In this document: piece after piece, positions 8,716-16,613 of the stretch
Position numbering within the stretch: position 1 is the stretch's first letter
How the letters are laid out: every line of letters begins with the position of its first letter
NCBI RefSeq assembly: GCF_900106035.1
Contig: NZ_FNUC01000003.1
Coordinates: forward strand, 2,969,501-3,033,500
DNA length: 64,000 nt
Direction: 5' to 3'
From: Jiangella alba
GTDB taxonomy: Bacteria; Actinomycetota; Actinomycetes; Jiangellales; Jiangellaceae
The notes under the pieces: generated by a model
The model's input: only the letters and a program-made list of their open reading frames with translations
The model's database searches: none
What the model was told of the DNA's origin: nothing
Position numbers and translations under genes: made by a program

Positions 8716-9135
8716 TCAGGACTCCAGGATGCCGGAGCTCGCGATGAACCAGATCACGACGATGTCGAGCGCGATGATCAGCAGCGTCCAGAACGGGTAG
8801 TTCGGGAGGAAGGCGAAGTTGGCGATGGCGCTCATCCCGGCCAGCGCCATCGCGACGCCGCCGGCGATGGCGCTCCCCGAGAAGAGGAACAGCCCTGCCA
8901 CCACGAGGATCGCCCCGATGATCAGGTGGCCCCAGCCCCACGCCGTGACGTCGAGGTCGTACGCGTAGCCGGGCCGCGCGGAGAAGACGTCGTCGTCGGC
9001 GATCGCCGCCACGCCCTGCAGCGCCTGGAAGGCTCCGGCGAGCATCAGGAGTACCGCCGCCGGCACCGCCTTGTCGCGCGCCGTCGCTGCCGCCGCCCGC
9101 GGCTCGTCGTCGGCGGTTGATCGGATGTCGGCCAT
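8716..9135 (-). CDS. Four-helix membrane protein (DUF7144-like)
   Basis: 139 residues. A short polar N-terminus precedes four hydrophobic helices (AVPAAVLLMLAGAFQALQGV, WGHLIIGAILVVAGLFLFSG, IAGGVAMALAGMSAIANF, WTLLIIALDIVVIWFIAS). Y-x-Y-D-L-x-x-WGW in the first loop and FLPNYPFW before the last helix are the pattern of the actinobacterial DUF7144 family. Function unknown. It probably forms an operon with the HAD phosphatase, whose start lies 1 bp downstream. Confidence 0.82.
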   Translation of the reverse strand: MADIRSTADDEPRAAAATARDKAVPAAVLLMLAGAFQALQGVAAIADDDVFSARPGYAYDLDVTAWGWGHLIIGAILVVAGLFLFSGSAIAGGVAMALAGMSAIANFAFLPNYPFWTLLIIALDIVVIWFIASSGILES

Positions 9136-9286
9136 GCAAGCTCCCGCGCCTCGAGACGATTCGACCAGGTCACTCGCGGTCGTCGCCCTCGACGATCGCC
9201 GCCGGGACCGGCCGGCGCCTCACCCCGGCTGGGTGAATCCGCGGACCGGCCGCCGGCGGCGAGGCGGCCAGGACCGCGGTGACCAC

Positions 9287-9566
9287 GAGTCCGAATGGGT
9301 TCTTCCCTTCGCTCGGCCGGCCTCGCGCGCGACGTTGTGAGATCGCTGCGTGATTGATGTGAGCACGATGTCGCGTCCACGACCATGACCCCACGTCGTT
9401 TCGGCAGCGATCTCACATCGATCGAACCGGCCCTGACGTGGGGTGCAGCGCGCCTTGAATAGGGGTGTACCGGCCGGTGAGGGTGAGCAGTGATGCCACC
9501 CGGCCCACCGGACCGGCCGAACGCCGGCCACAGCCACGTACCCGTCCGGCGAACCCATTCGGACTC
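9287..9566. repeat. Nested and interleaved inverted repeats in a 450-bp gap
   Basis: The gap 9136-9585 has no convincing gene. It holds a perfect 16-bp inverted repeat (GAGTCCGAATGGGTTC 9287-9302, reverse complement 9551-9566). Inside are a perfect 14-bp pair (TGTGAGATCGCTGC 9336-9349 with 9404-9417) and a perfect 10-bp pair (ACCCCACGTC 9388-9397 with 9435-9444). The two inner pairs interleave (A-B-A'-B'), which is pseudoknot topology. A near-perfect alternative partner for the right arm lies at 9352-9363. It may be a structured RNA, an operator array for the downstream LuxR-type gene, or a small mobile-element relic. No clear target duplication flanks the outer repeat. Confidence 0.7.
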
Positions 9567-9585
9567 ACTCATCTAGGCTGATGAG

Positions 9586-12300
9586 ATGCCTGTCCTGGGC
9601 ACCAAGCTGCACGTGCCGAGCCCGCGCCGGCAGCTGGTGCCACGGCCACGGCTGCTCGATCGGCTGCAGGCCGGCCAGGGCTCGTCACCGCGGCTGGTCC
9701 TCGTGTGCGCACCGGCGGGGTTCGGCAAGACCACGCTGCTGGCCCAGTGGCTGGCGGAGGCCGCGACCGACGGCGCCCGGGCGCGGTCGTCGGTGGCGTG
9801 GCTGTCGCTGGACCCCGGTGACGCAGACCTGCGGCGGTTCCTGACGCACCTCGTCGCCGCCGCGCGGACCGCCGCCCCCGACGCCGGCGCCGAGGCCCTG
9901 GCGATGCTGGCCGGCGACCGCGACCCGGCCGCCGAGGCGGTGCTGGTCAGCCTGGTCAACGACCTCGACGCCCACGCCGGCCCGATGGTGCTGGCGCTGG
10001 ACGACTACCACGTCATCGACGCGTCCGCGGTGCACGACACCGTGGCCTTCCTGCTCGACCACCTGCCCCCGCGGGTGACCGTCGCCGTCGCGACCCGCGC
10101 CGACCCGCCGCTGCGGCTCTCGCGGCTGCGCGCACGCGGCGAGCTGCTCGAGTTCCGGGCCGCCGATCTGCGGTTCACCACCGCCGAAGCGGGCGCCTTT
10201 CTCAACGAGGCGATGGGCCTGGCGCTCGAGCCGGCGCTGGTCGCCGCCCTGGAGGCGCGGACCGAGGGCTGGCCCGCGGGGTTGCAGCTGGCCGCCCTGA
10301 CCGCACGCGGCCACGCGGGCTCGGGGGTGGAGGGGTTCGTCGAGGCGTTCGGCGGCAGCCATCGCTTCGTCCTGGACTACCTCGTCGACGAGGTGCTGGA
10401 CGCCCAGCCCGAGGACGTGCGGGCCTTCCTGCTGCACACGTCGGTGCTCGGGCAGCTGGCGGCGTCGCTGTGCGACGCGGTCACCGGGCGAGCCGACGGA
10501 CAACGCATGCTCGAGGCGCTCGACCGCGACAACCTGTTCGTCGTCCCGCTCGACGACCACCAGCGGTGGTACCGCTACCACCACCTGTTCGCCGAGGCGC
10601 TGCGCGCCCGCCTGCTGGCCGAACAACCGGACCGGCCGCCCGCACTCCACCGGGCTGCCAGCCGTTGGTACGCCGGCTCCGGCCTGCTGGAGGAGGCGAT
10701 CGGACACGCGCTCGCCGCCGGTGACGTCGAGGCCGCGGCCGACCTGATCGAGCGTGCGCTGCCGGAGGCTCGACGGCACCGGCACGACCGCGACATCGGG
10801 ACCTGGCTGACGGCGTTGCCGGACGAGGTGGTCCGGCGGCGGCCGGTGCTGAGCACCCAGCAGGCCTGGATGCGGCTGGCCGAGGGCGACCTCGACGGGG
10901 TCGAGGTGTCGCTGCGGCACGCGGAGCGGGCCCTGGAGTCGACGCCGCCCGCGGAGCGTGCCGCCGGCGACGATCAGCTGCGCACGGTGCCCGCCTGGAT
11001 CGCGATCTACCGCGCCTCCGTCGCCCAGGCCCGCGGCGACGCCGGCGCCACGGCCGGGCACGCGCGCCGCGCGCTCGAGCTGGCCGAGCCCGAGGACCAC
11101 TTCGCCCGCGGCGGCGCCGCCGGCTTCCTCGGCCTGGCCGCGTGGGCCGACGGCGACCTCGAGACCGCGGTCGACACGTTCACGCAGGCCATCGCCAGCC
11201 TGCGCGCGGCCGGGAACGTGGCCGACGCGCTCGGCAGCACCGTCGTGCTCGCCGAGCTGTGGCAGGCCCGGGGCCTCCCGGCGCGGGCCAGGCAGCTGTA
11301 CGAGCAGGCGTTGCAGACCGCGCGGACGCACCCGGGAGTCCCGCTGTCGACCACCGGCGACCTCCACGTCGGACTCGCCGGCGTCCTGCGCGAGCAGGGC
11401 GAGCTCGACGCCGCCGAGGAGCAGCTGCGGGCCGGCCGCGCGCTCGGTGATGCGGCGTCCCTGCCCGAGAACCGGCACCGGCGGCACCTCGCCCGCGCCG
11501 GCCTCCTGCGGGCCCGCGGCGACCTCGACGGGGCGCTGTCGGAGCTGCGGCAGGCGTCCTCGCTGTACCTGCCGGGCTTCTTTCCCGACGTCCACCCCAT
11601 CCCCGCCGCAATCGCCCGGCTCCAGATCGCCCTGGGCCACCTCGATCAGGCGTGGGACTGGGCACGCGACCACCAGGTCACCCCGGCCGGCGACCTGAAC
11701 TACCTGGGCGAGTTCGACCACCTCACCCTCGCCCGCCTGCTCATCGCCCAGCACCGCGCCGACGCCGGCCCCGGCGGCCTCCAGGACGCCACCGGCCTGC
11801 TCGACCGGCTCCTCGCCACCGCGCGGGCCGCCCACCGCGGGGCGAGCGCCGTCGACGCCCAGCTGCTGCTGGCCCTCGCCCACGACCTCCGCGGCCGGCG
11901 AGCGGCAGCGCTGGCGCTGCTGGACGACGCCCTGGCCGCCGCCGTCCCGGCCGGCTACGCCCGCCTCTTCCTCGACGAGGGCGCCCCGATGCAGGACCTG
12001 CTGCGCGCGGCCGCGCGACGGCCACGGACCGGCCCGTTGGCCCGGGCGCTGCTCGCGGCCGGCGCCACCGTCGCGGCAGCGCCACGCGGGGACGCCACGG
12101 CGCCCGCCGACGCGCTCAGTGACCGCGAGGCCGAGGTGCTGCGGCTGCTGGCGACCGACCTCACCGGCCCGGAGATCGCCGCGCGGCTGTTCCTGTCCGT
12201 CAACACGTTCCGCACGCACACGCGGCACATCTTCACCAAGCTCGACGTGACGACCAGACGGGCGGCCGTCCGGCGCGGCGCCGAACTCGGCCTGCTCTGA
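9586..12300 (+). CDS. Large LuxR-family regulator, MalT-like (LAL type)
   Basis: 904 residues in three parts. The N-terminal NTPase has Walker A APAGFGKTT (42-50) and Walker B MVLALDDYHVID near 130-140. A long all-helical middle of TPR-like pairs (about 400-820) is rich in Ala, Leu and Arg. The C-terminal LuxR helix-turn-helix spans the last 60 residues (LSDREAEVLRLLATDLTG, then NTFRTHTRHIFTKLDV). The architecture matches MalT-like ATP-dependent activators, in which a small inducer drives oligomerisation; the inducer here is unknown. It precedes a membrane protein and a 77-aa protein, its possible targets. The only upstream signal is the repeat-rich gap. Confidence 0.92.
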   Translation: MPVLGTKLHVPSPRRQLVPRPRLLDRLQAGQGSSPRLVLVCAPAGFGKTTLLAQWLAEAATDGARARSSVAWLSLDPGDADLRRFLTHLVAAARTAAPDAGAEALAMLAGDRDPAAEAVLVSLVNDLDAHAGPMVLALDDYHVIDASAVHDTVAFLLDHLPPRVTVAVATRADPPLRLSRLRARGELLEFRAADLRFTTAEAGAFLNEAMGLALEPALVAALEARTEGWPAGLQLAALTARGHAGSGVEGFVEAFGGSHRFVLDYLVDEVLDAQPEDVRAFLLHTSVLGQLAASLCDAVTGRADGQRMLEALDRDNLFVVPLDDHQRWYRYHHLFAEALRARLLAEQPDRPPALHRAASRWYAGSGLLEEAIGHALAAGDVEAAADLIERALPEARRHRHDRDIGTWLTALPDEVVRRRPVLSTQQAWMRLAEGDLDGVEVSLRHAERALESTPPAERAAGDDQLRTVPAWIAIYRASVAQARGDAGATAGHARRALELAEPEDHFARGGAAGFLGLAAWADGDLETAVDTFTQAIASLRAAGNVADALGSTVVLAELWQARGLPARARQLYEQALQTARTHPGVPLSTTGDLHVGLAGVLREQGELDAAEEQLRAGRALGDAASLPENRHRRHLARAGLLRARGDLDGALSELRQASSLYLPGFFPDVHPIPAAIARLQIALGHLDQAWDWARDHQVTPAGDLNYLGEFDHLTLARLLIAQHRADAGPGGLQDATGLLDRLLATARAAHRGASAVDAQLLLALAHDLRGRRAAALALLDDALAAAVPAGYARLFLDEGAPMQDLLRAAARRPRTGPLARALLAAGATVAAAPRGDATAPADALSDREAEVLRLLATDLTGPEIAARLFLSVNTFRTHTRHIFTKLDVTTRRAAVRRGAELGLL

Positions 12301-12415
12301 GCCGGCCGAGATCACCATGCCGGTCACATCGTCATGTGATGTGCGCTCACCACCCCGGCTCCTAGCGTCCTGGCCAGCCCCGGAATCACCGGGCACCAGG
12401 AACAGGAGTCCCGTC

Positions 12416-13099
12416 ATGACCATCACCAGCAGCGACCTCACCAAGGCGGCCGGCGCCGCGGCCGCGATCGCCGGGGCCGTCTTCATCGCCGTTCAGATCG
12501 GCCACCCGGCCGGCGACGCCTTCACCACCGACACGGCCGACTGGGTGGCGCGAAGCTGCGCCAAGATCGTGATGGCCGCCCTCGCGCTCGCGGGCATCAC
12601 CGGCATGTACCTGCGCCAGTACCGCCGATCCGGCCTGCTCGGCCTGGCCGGCTACCTGCTCTTCGCCGCCGGGTACCTGGCCATGTTCTCCGTCGAGGTC
12701 ATCGCCGCGACCGTCCTCCCCCGCCTGGTCGACACCGAGCCCGGGTTCGTCGACGACGTCGTCACCGCGGCAGCCGGCGGAACGCCGAACGGTGACATCG
12801 GCGCACTCCAGACCCTGTTCGACGTCGCCGGCGCCGGCTACCTGCTCGGCGGCCTCGTCTTCGGCATCGCCCTGTTCCGCACCCGCGTCCTGGCCCGCTG
12901 GGCGGCGGCCCTGCTCGCCGTCAGCACCGTCGGGACGGCGGCGCTGGCCGTGCTGCCGGAGTCGTTCAACCGGCCGTTCGCCGTTCCCGCGGGCATCGCG
13001 CTCATCGGCCTGGGCGTGTCCCTGTGGCGCGGCTCGCGCTCCACCACGCCCGACGCCGACGTGTCCGCCGCGCGGCCCGAGCAGCCCGCCGTCCGATGA
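12416..13099 (+). CDS. Integral membrane protein of unknown function
   Basis: 227 residues starting at the ATG with an upstream GGAG in CAGGAGTCCCG; an earlier in-frame codon at 12317 lies too close to the preceding gene and reads as leader. Six hydrophobic helices are visible (for example AAAIAGAVFIAVQIG, GLLGLAGYLLFAAGYLAMFSV, YLLGGLVFGIALFRT, FAVPAGIALIGLGVSLW). The pattern recalls DUF4386-like proteins, but no firm family was recognised. Such proteins often sit beside LAL/MalT-like regulators in actinobacteria. It is coupled to the next small gene by an ATGA overlap. Confidence 0.8.
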   Translation: MTITSSDLTKAAGAAAAIAGAVFIAVQIGHPAGDAFTTDTADWVARSCAKIVMAALALAGITGMYLRQYRRSGLLGLAGYLLFAAGYLAMFSVEVIAATVLPRLVDTEPGFVDDVVTAAAGGTPNGDIGALQTLFDVAGAGYLLGGLVFGIALFRTRVLARWAAALLAVSTVGTAALAVLPESFNRPFAVPAGIALIGLGVSLWRGSRSTTPDADVSAARPEQPAVR

Positions 13100-13329
13100 C
13101 CGGCCGGGCGGCGCCGGCGTACGAGATCCGCGTCGCCGGCCACCTCGACGACCACTGGTCGGCCCTGCTCGGCGACCTCACGCTGACCCGCCGGGACGAC
13201 GGCACCACGTCCCTCACCGGACCCGTCACCGACCAGGCTCACCTGCACGGCGTGCTCGCCCGGATCCGCGACCTCGGGATCCCCCTGCTGTCACTGCGGG
13301 TGATCTCCGACGCCGGACCAGCCGCCTGA
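13096..13329 (+). CDS. Small conserved-looking protein, 77 aa
   Basis: 77 residues. The ATG overlaps the preceding stop (ATGA at 13096-13099), which supports translation. The sequence alternates beta strands and one helix (YEIRVAGHLDDHWSALLGDL, LTGPVTDQAHLHGVLARI, LLSLRVI), a compact alpha/beta fold. Its start resembles small proteins encoded after MalT-like regulators, from memory only. Function unknown. Its last 104 bp overlap the antisense 3' end of the DedA-like gene. Confidence 0.7.
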   Translation: MTGRAAPAYEIRVAGHLDDHWSALLGDLTLTRRDDGTTSLTGPVTDQAHLHGVLARIRDLGIPLLSLRVISDAGPAA

Positions 13330-14026
13330 CCACCGGGATCAGCATGGCGACGGCGATCATGGCGAGGCTCACGACCGAGGCGTACCGGTCGACCAGAAGG
13401 ACGACGTCCACCGCCTGCTGACCGAGCCCGTAGCCGAGGCCCGCGACCAGGCCGGTCATCGCCAGAGCGCCGGCGAAGTCGAGGAACAGGAACGTCACCA
13501 GGCGCATCCCGGCCATGCCCGCCATGGCGTACACGACCGGGGTGGGGACACCGGGCAGCACCGCCAGCACGACCGCGACGCGCAGGGCCCACGGCCGCAG
13601 CTCGGTGGCGCGGCCGGCGACGCGCAGGGCGCGCTCGCTGGTCGTGAACATCCGGACGATGCCCAGGCCCCACTGCCGGCCCGTCCACCAGGTCAGCCAG
13701 TCGAGCTTCACCATGCCCGCGGCCCCGGCCGCCACGACCAGCCAGAGCGGAGCCTCGCCGATCCGGGCGAACGCGGCGGCGGCGCCGATCGCCGTCAGGT
13801 CGCCGGTGAGGAACGCCAGCAGGACCGGATGCGAGGCGAGCAGGAACGGCTTCAGCGGCCGCAGCACCAACCCGAGCGCCACCACGGCGAGGATCGCGCC
13901 CATCAGGGCCAGGTCCAGGCGGGTGGCGCGACCCTGCCACGGCACGAACCGGCGCCACGGGCCGATCGCTGCGGGCGCGGCGCCGGCAGCGGCCAGGCTG
14001 CTGGACGTCCGTTCGACGGTGCTCAT
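13226..14026 (-). CDS. DedA-like (VTT domain) membrane protein
   Basis: 266 residues. Several hydrophobic helices surround the loop GEAPLWLVVAAGAAG and the motif FxDxxG in FLFLDFAGALAMTGLV. The GIVRMF-ERALRV stretch and the VLPGVPTPVVYAMAGMAGM segment, with conserved Pro and Gly, are the SNARE-associated/VTT (DedA) pattern. Members flip or transport lipids and affect membrane homeostasis. The Arg-rich tail of about 35 residues overlaps the 77-aa protein antisense; the functional core ends before it. CAGGTGCACCTG (14060-14071), a 12-bp palindrome upstream, could be an operator. Confidence 0.75.
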   Translation of the reverse strand: MSTVERTSSSLAAAGAAPAAIGPWRRFVPWQGRATRLDLALMGAILAVVALGLVLRPLKPFLLASHPVLLAFLTGDLTAIGAAAAFARIGEAPLWLVVAAGAAGMVKLDWLTWWTGRQWGLGIVRMFTTSERALRVAGRATELRPWALRVAVVLAVLPGVPTPVVYAMAGMAGMRLVTFLFLDFAGALAMTGLVAGLGYGLGQQAVDVVLLVDRYASVVSLAMIAVAMLIPVVRRLVRRRRSPAVTAGGSRGRGSGRARRAGEPGR

Positions 14027-14178
14027 GCTTCAAGGCTGGGCGACCCGCCCGTCGAACGGCAGGTGCACCTGTCATGAGTGCGCCGTGCACTCCGCAGGGC
14101 CAGAAGGTGCGCCCGAGGTCAAGCAGTTCTGCAAGCGCGCGTCGTGACGTGCCGCGCCGCGGTTCACGCCGTAGGTGG

Positions 14179-14211
14179 TAAGATCACCACATGCATTTGT
14201 ACTTCCTGTGA
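14179..14211 (+). CDS. Leader peptide MHLYFL with leaderless-style promoter (ABC-F attenuator)
   Basis: ATG CAT TTG TAC TTC CTG TGA at 14191-14211 encodes Met-His-Leu-Tyr-Phe-Leu. TAAGAT at 14179-14184 looks like a -10 element ending 6 bases before the ATG, so transcription would begin at or near the start codon (leaderless). A terminator hairpin and a competing hairpin follow before the ABC-F gene. This matches known antibiotic-sensing leaders of ABC-F resistance genes, in which a drug-stalled ribosome on the short peptide prevents premature termination. The site lies in the 324-bp gap 14027-14350; the rest of that gap shows no gene. Confidence 0.75.
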
Positions 14212-14272
14212 CGGCTGAGTAGGCCATCCGCGCTCGTCGAGTCACTCCGAGCCCGCGGCGGCCGCTCTGTTC

Positions 14273-14300
14273 CGACCCCTTTCGGGTCGCCGTCTTTGCG
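14273..14300 (+). terminator. Attenuator terminator before the ABC-F gene
   Basis: CGACCC (14273-14278) pairs with GGGTCG (14284-14289) around a CTTTC loop, followed by CCGTCTTTGCG, a T-containing tail. It lies between the leader peptide and the ABC-F gene, where premature termination would operate in the absence of drug. Confidence 0.65.
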
Positions 14301-14333
14301 CACCCCCTGGCCTGGTTCCTGGCTGTGGTGCGC
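14298..14333 (+). promoter_or_regulatory. Second hairpin in the ABC-F leader
   Basis: GCGCACC (14298-14304) pairs with GGTGCGC (14327-14333) immediately after the terminator hairpin and 17 bases before the ABC-F start. It could hold the ribosome-binding region apart or join in an alternative fold with the terminator. Which pairing forms in which state cannot be told from sequence alone. Confidence 0.5.
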
Positions 14334-14350
14334 CTGTTCGAAGGATGCGA

Positions 14351-16000
14351 ATGCGCACCCACCGTCTACCCGCGCGCCAGCGCGCGCAACTCATGGCTTC
14401 CGATGTCTCGGTGATGCGAGCCGCCACCCCCGTTCTGCACCAGGTCGACCTCACCCTGACCCCCTCGTCGCGGGTCGCGATCGTCGGCGAGAACGGGAGA
14501 GGAAAGTCGACCCTGCTCCATGTGCTCGCGGGCACCCTCGACCCCGACGCCGGCACCGTCCAGCGCATCGGCACGATCGGCGTCGCCGAGCAGGAGATGG
14601 ACACCGCCGACTCGCGCACCGTCGGACAAGCCGTCGCGGACGCGATCGCCGACGCGATCGCGGCGCTGGCGAGGCTCGACGCTGCCAGCCACGCGCTCAC
14701 CGAGGACGTCGAGTCCGCGGCCGCGGAATACGCGGCCGCACTGGAACTCGTCGACGTGCTCGACGCGTGGGAGGCCGAACGCCGGGTGCTGATCGCGCTC
14801 GACGCGCTCGACGCGGAGACCGACCTGACGAGACCGCTCGCCGAGCTCTCCGTCGGACAGCGCTTCCGCGTGCGCCTGGCGTGCCTGCTGGGCGCCGACG
14901 ACGACTTCCTGCTGCTCGACGAGCCGACGAACCATCTCGACCGCGGCGGGCTCGAGTTCCTGACCGCCCAGCTCCGCTCCCGCGAGGGCGGCGTGGTGGT
15001 CGTCAGTCACGATCGAGCCCTGCTGTCGGACTTCGCGGAGACCGTCGTCGATCTCGACCCGTCGCCGGACGACCGTCCGCGCGTCTACGGAAACGGCTAC
15101 GCGGGCTACCGGGAGGGACGACTGGCCGAACGGGAACGCTGGGAACAGGACTACGAGCGGCAGCAGGCCGAGCGGGCCCGGCTGCAGGACGACCTCACCG
15201 CCGCGCAGAACCGGCTCGTCTCCGGCTGGCGGCCGGAGAAGGGCACGAACAAGCACGGGCGCGCCACCCGGGCCGGCAGCATCGCCCAGACCGTTCATCG
15301 GCGTCAGGAGGCGCTCGAGGCGCACGCCGTCACCGTTCCCGAACCGCCGCTGGAGTTCCGCTTCCCGGAGCTTCGCGCCCGGGCCGGCGCGACGTTGCTG
15401 AGCGTCGAGAACGTCGGCGTCACCGGGCGGCTACGCGGGCCGGTGTCGTTCTCGCTGTCCCGGCACGGCCGGCTGGTCGTGACCGGCCCCAACGGTGCGG
15501 GCAAGTCCACCCTGCTCAGGGTCGCCGCCGCCGAGCTGGCGCCGGACACGGGATCGGTGCGCCGGCCCGGCGGCACCCGGGTCGGCTTCCTGCGCCAGGA
15601 GAGCGATCTGCCGCCCGATCGGCGGGCCAGCGAGGTGTACGCCACGCGCGTCGACGCGCTCGTCTCCGCCGGCATCGTGGCGCCGCCGGAGGTGATCGGG
15701 ATGTCCCAGCTCGGTCTCCTGAAGCCGCGTGAGTCGAGCAAGCGGGTGGGCGAGCTCTCGGTGGGCCAGCAACGCCGCCTCGATCTGGCGCTCGTGCTCG
15801 CCAAGCGCCCGCACGTGCTGCTCCTGGACGAGCCGACCAACCATCTCTCCATCGCGCTCGTGGACGAGCTCACCGAAGCGCTGGGCGCGACCCAGGCGGC
15901 CGTCGTCGTGTCCTCGCACGACCGGCAGCTCCTTCGTGACGTGGCCGGCTGGCCGAGCATCGACCTGTCGGCGACGGCCGGAGTCGGGGTGCCGGCATGA
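14351..16000 (+). CDS. ABC-F ATPase, ribosome-protection type
   Basis: 549 residues, two ABC domains in one chain and no membrane segment. The first domain has Walker A GENGRGKST, signature LSVGQ and Walker B LLLDEPTNHLD. The second has GPNGAGKST, LSVGQQRR and LLLDEPTNHLS. Between them is the linker (YERQQAERARLQDDLTAAQN) that reaches the peptidyl-transferase centre in ABC-F proteins. The family displaces macrolides, lincosamides, pleuromutilins or streptogramins from the ribosome, or acts as a housekeeping translation factor. The drug-sensing leader upstream favours resistance. ATG 14351 was chosen over 14345 because GAAGG (14340-14344) touches 14345 and sits 6 bases from 14351. Confidence 0.9.
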   Translation: MRTHRLPARQRAQLMASDVSVMRAATPVLHQVDLTLTPSSRVAIVGENGRGKSTLLHVLAGTLDPDAGTVQRIGTIGVAEQEMDTADSRTVGQAVADAIADAIAALARLDAASHALTEDVESAAAEYAAALELVDVLDAWEAERRVLIALDALDAETDLTRPLAELSVGQRFRVRLACLLGADDDFLLLDEPTNHLDRGGLEFLTAQLRSREGGVVVVSHDRALLSDFAETVVDLDPSPDDRPRVYGNGYAGYREGRLAERERWEQDYERQQAERARLQDDLTAAQNRLVSGWRPEKGTNKHGRATRAGSIAQTVHRRQEALEAHAVTVPEPPLEFRFPELRARAGATLLSVENVGVTGRLRGPVSFSLSRHGRLVVTGPNGAGKSTLLRVAAAELAPDTGSVRRPGGTRVGFLRQESDLPPDRRASEVYATRVDALVSAGIVAPPEVIGMSQLGLLKPRESSKRVGELSVGQQRRLDLALVLAKRPHVLLLDEPTNHLSIALVDELTEALGATQAAVVVSSHDRQLLRDVAGWPSIDLSATAGVGVPA

Positions 16001-16168
16001 CCGTCATGGCCTTCCAGGTGATCGCGCTCGACGACAGCCCGCTCGCGCTCTCGGCGGTCGCGACCGGAATGAGCCTGGGCCTTGCACGTCGCTGCCGCGT
16101 CGTTCGCCATGGGGCCGGCGTCCGTCCGCCCCCGGGACTCGCTTCACTCGTCGGTGTGACGAACCCGG

Positions 16169-16486
16169 TCACGGACACCGGGTGGCGTCGTCGCCGTCGA
16201 TCTCCCCGAGGAAGGCGCCGAAGTCTCCGACGTGAGCGTCCTCGCCGAGGATCTCGCGCGTGATGTTCCCGATGCCCTGCCGCGGCTCCTCCTGCTCCGA
16301 CGCGTGCTCACCGAGGTCGTGGTGGGCCACGGCACGCTGAGAGGTGACCACACCGAGGCAGTTCGGGTTCGCCGGTGCGTTCCCGGCCGCACCGGCGGCG
16401 ACGGCGCCGGCGGGGATGACGGCGAGAGTGAGTCCGCCGATCGCGAGCGCGGCGCGCATCGGTCGCGGGATCCGGATCGAACGCAT
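16169..16486 (-). CDS. Small secreted protein of unknown function
   Basis: 105 residues. ATG 16486 has an AGGAGG ribosome-binding site 7 bases upstream, which decides the start. The first 35 residues are a signal peptide (positively charged MRSIRIPRPMR, hydrophobic core ALAIGGLTLAVIPAGAVAAG, Ala-rich end). The mature part is acidic and polar with a single Cys in NPNCLGVV and a second near the C-terminus (TRCP), which could form a disulfide. No family was recognised. It is convergent with the ABC-F gene and divergent from the winged-helix regulator. Confidence 0.75.
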   Translation of the reverse strand: MRSIRIPRPMRAALAIGGLTLAVIPAGAVAAGAAGNAPANPNCLGVVTSQRAVAHHDLGEHASEQEEPRQGIGNITREILGEDAHVGDFGAFLGEIDGDDATRCP

Positions 16487-16613
16487 GAGGGTGCCTCCTC
16501 GGTAGTGTCGGGAACGGCGGCTCGGCCGCGCCGGCACCGTAGCGACCGCCGTGCTCGAGATGCGAACGATTCGGCTCCCGACGAATCGTCGGGCGTGCCA
16601 GGAGGTGCGAGAG

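Noticed and set aside
9685-12486. Long antisense open frame (933 codons) over the MalT-like gene
   Set aside because: It lies opposite a gene with clear domains, and its composition is the Gly/Arg/Gln-rich kind produced by antisense reading of high-GC coding DNA; no motif is recognisable.
15997-16263. Small ORF overlapping the ABC-F stop as ATGA
   Set aside because: Start is coupled, but the product turns into Arg-rich low-complexity sequence that is antisense to the secreted protein at 16169-16486; no motif.
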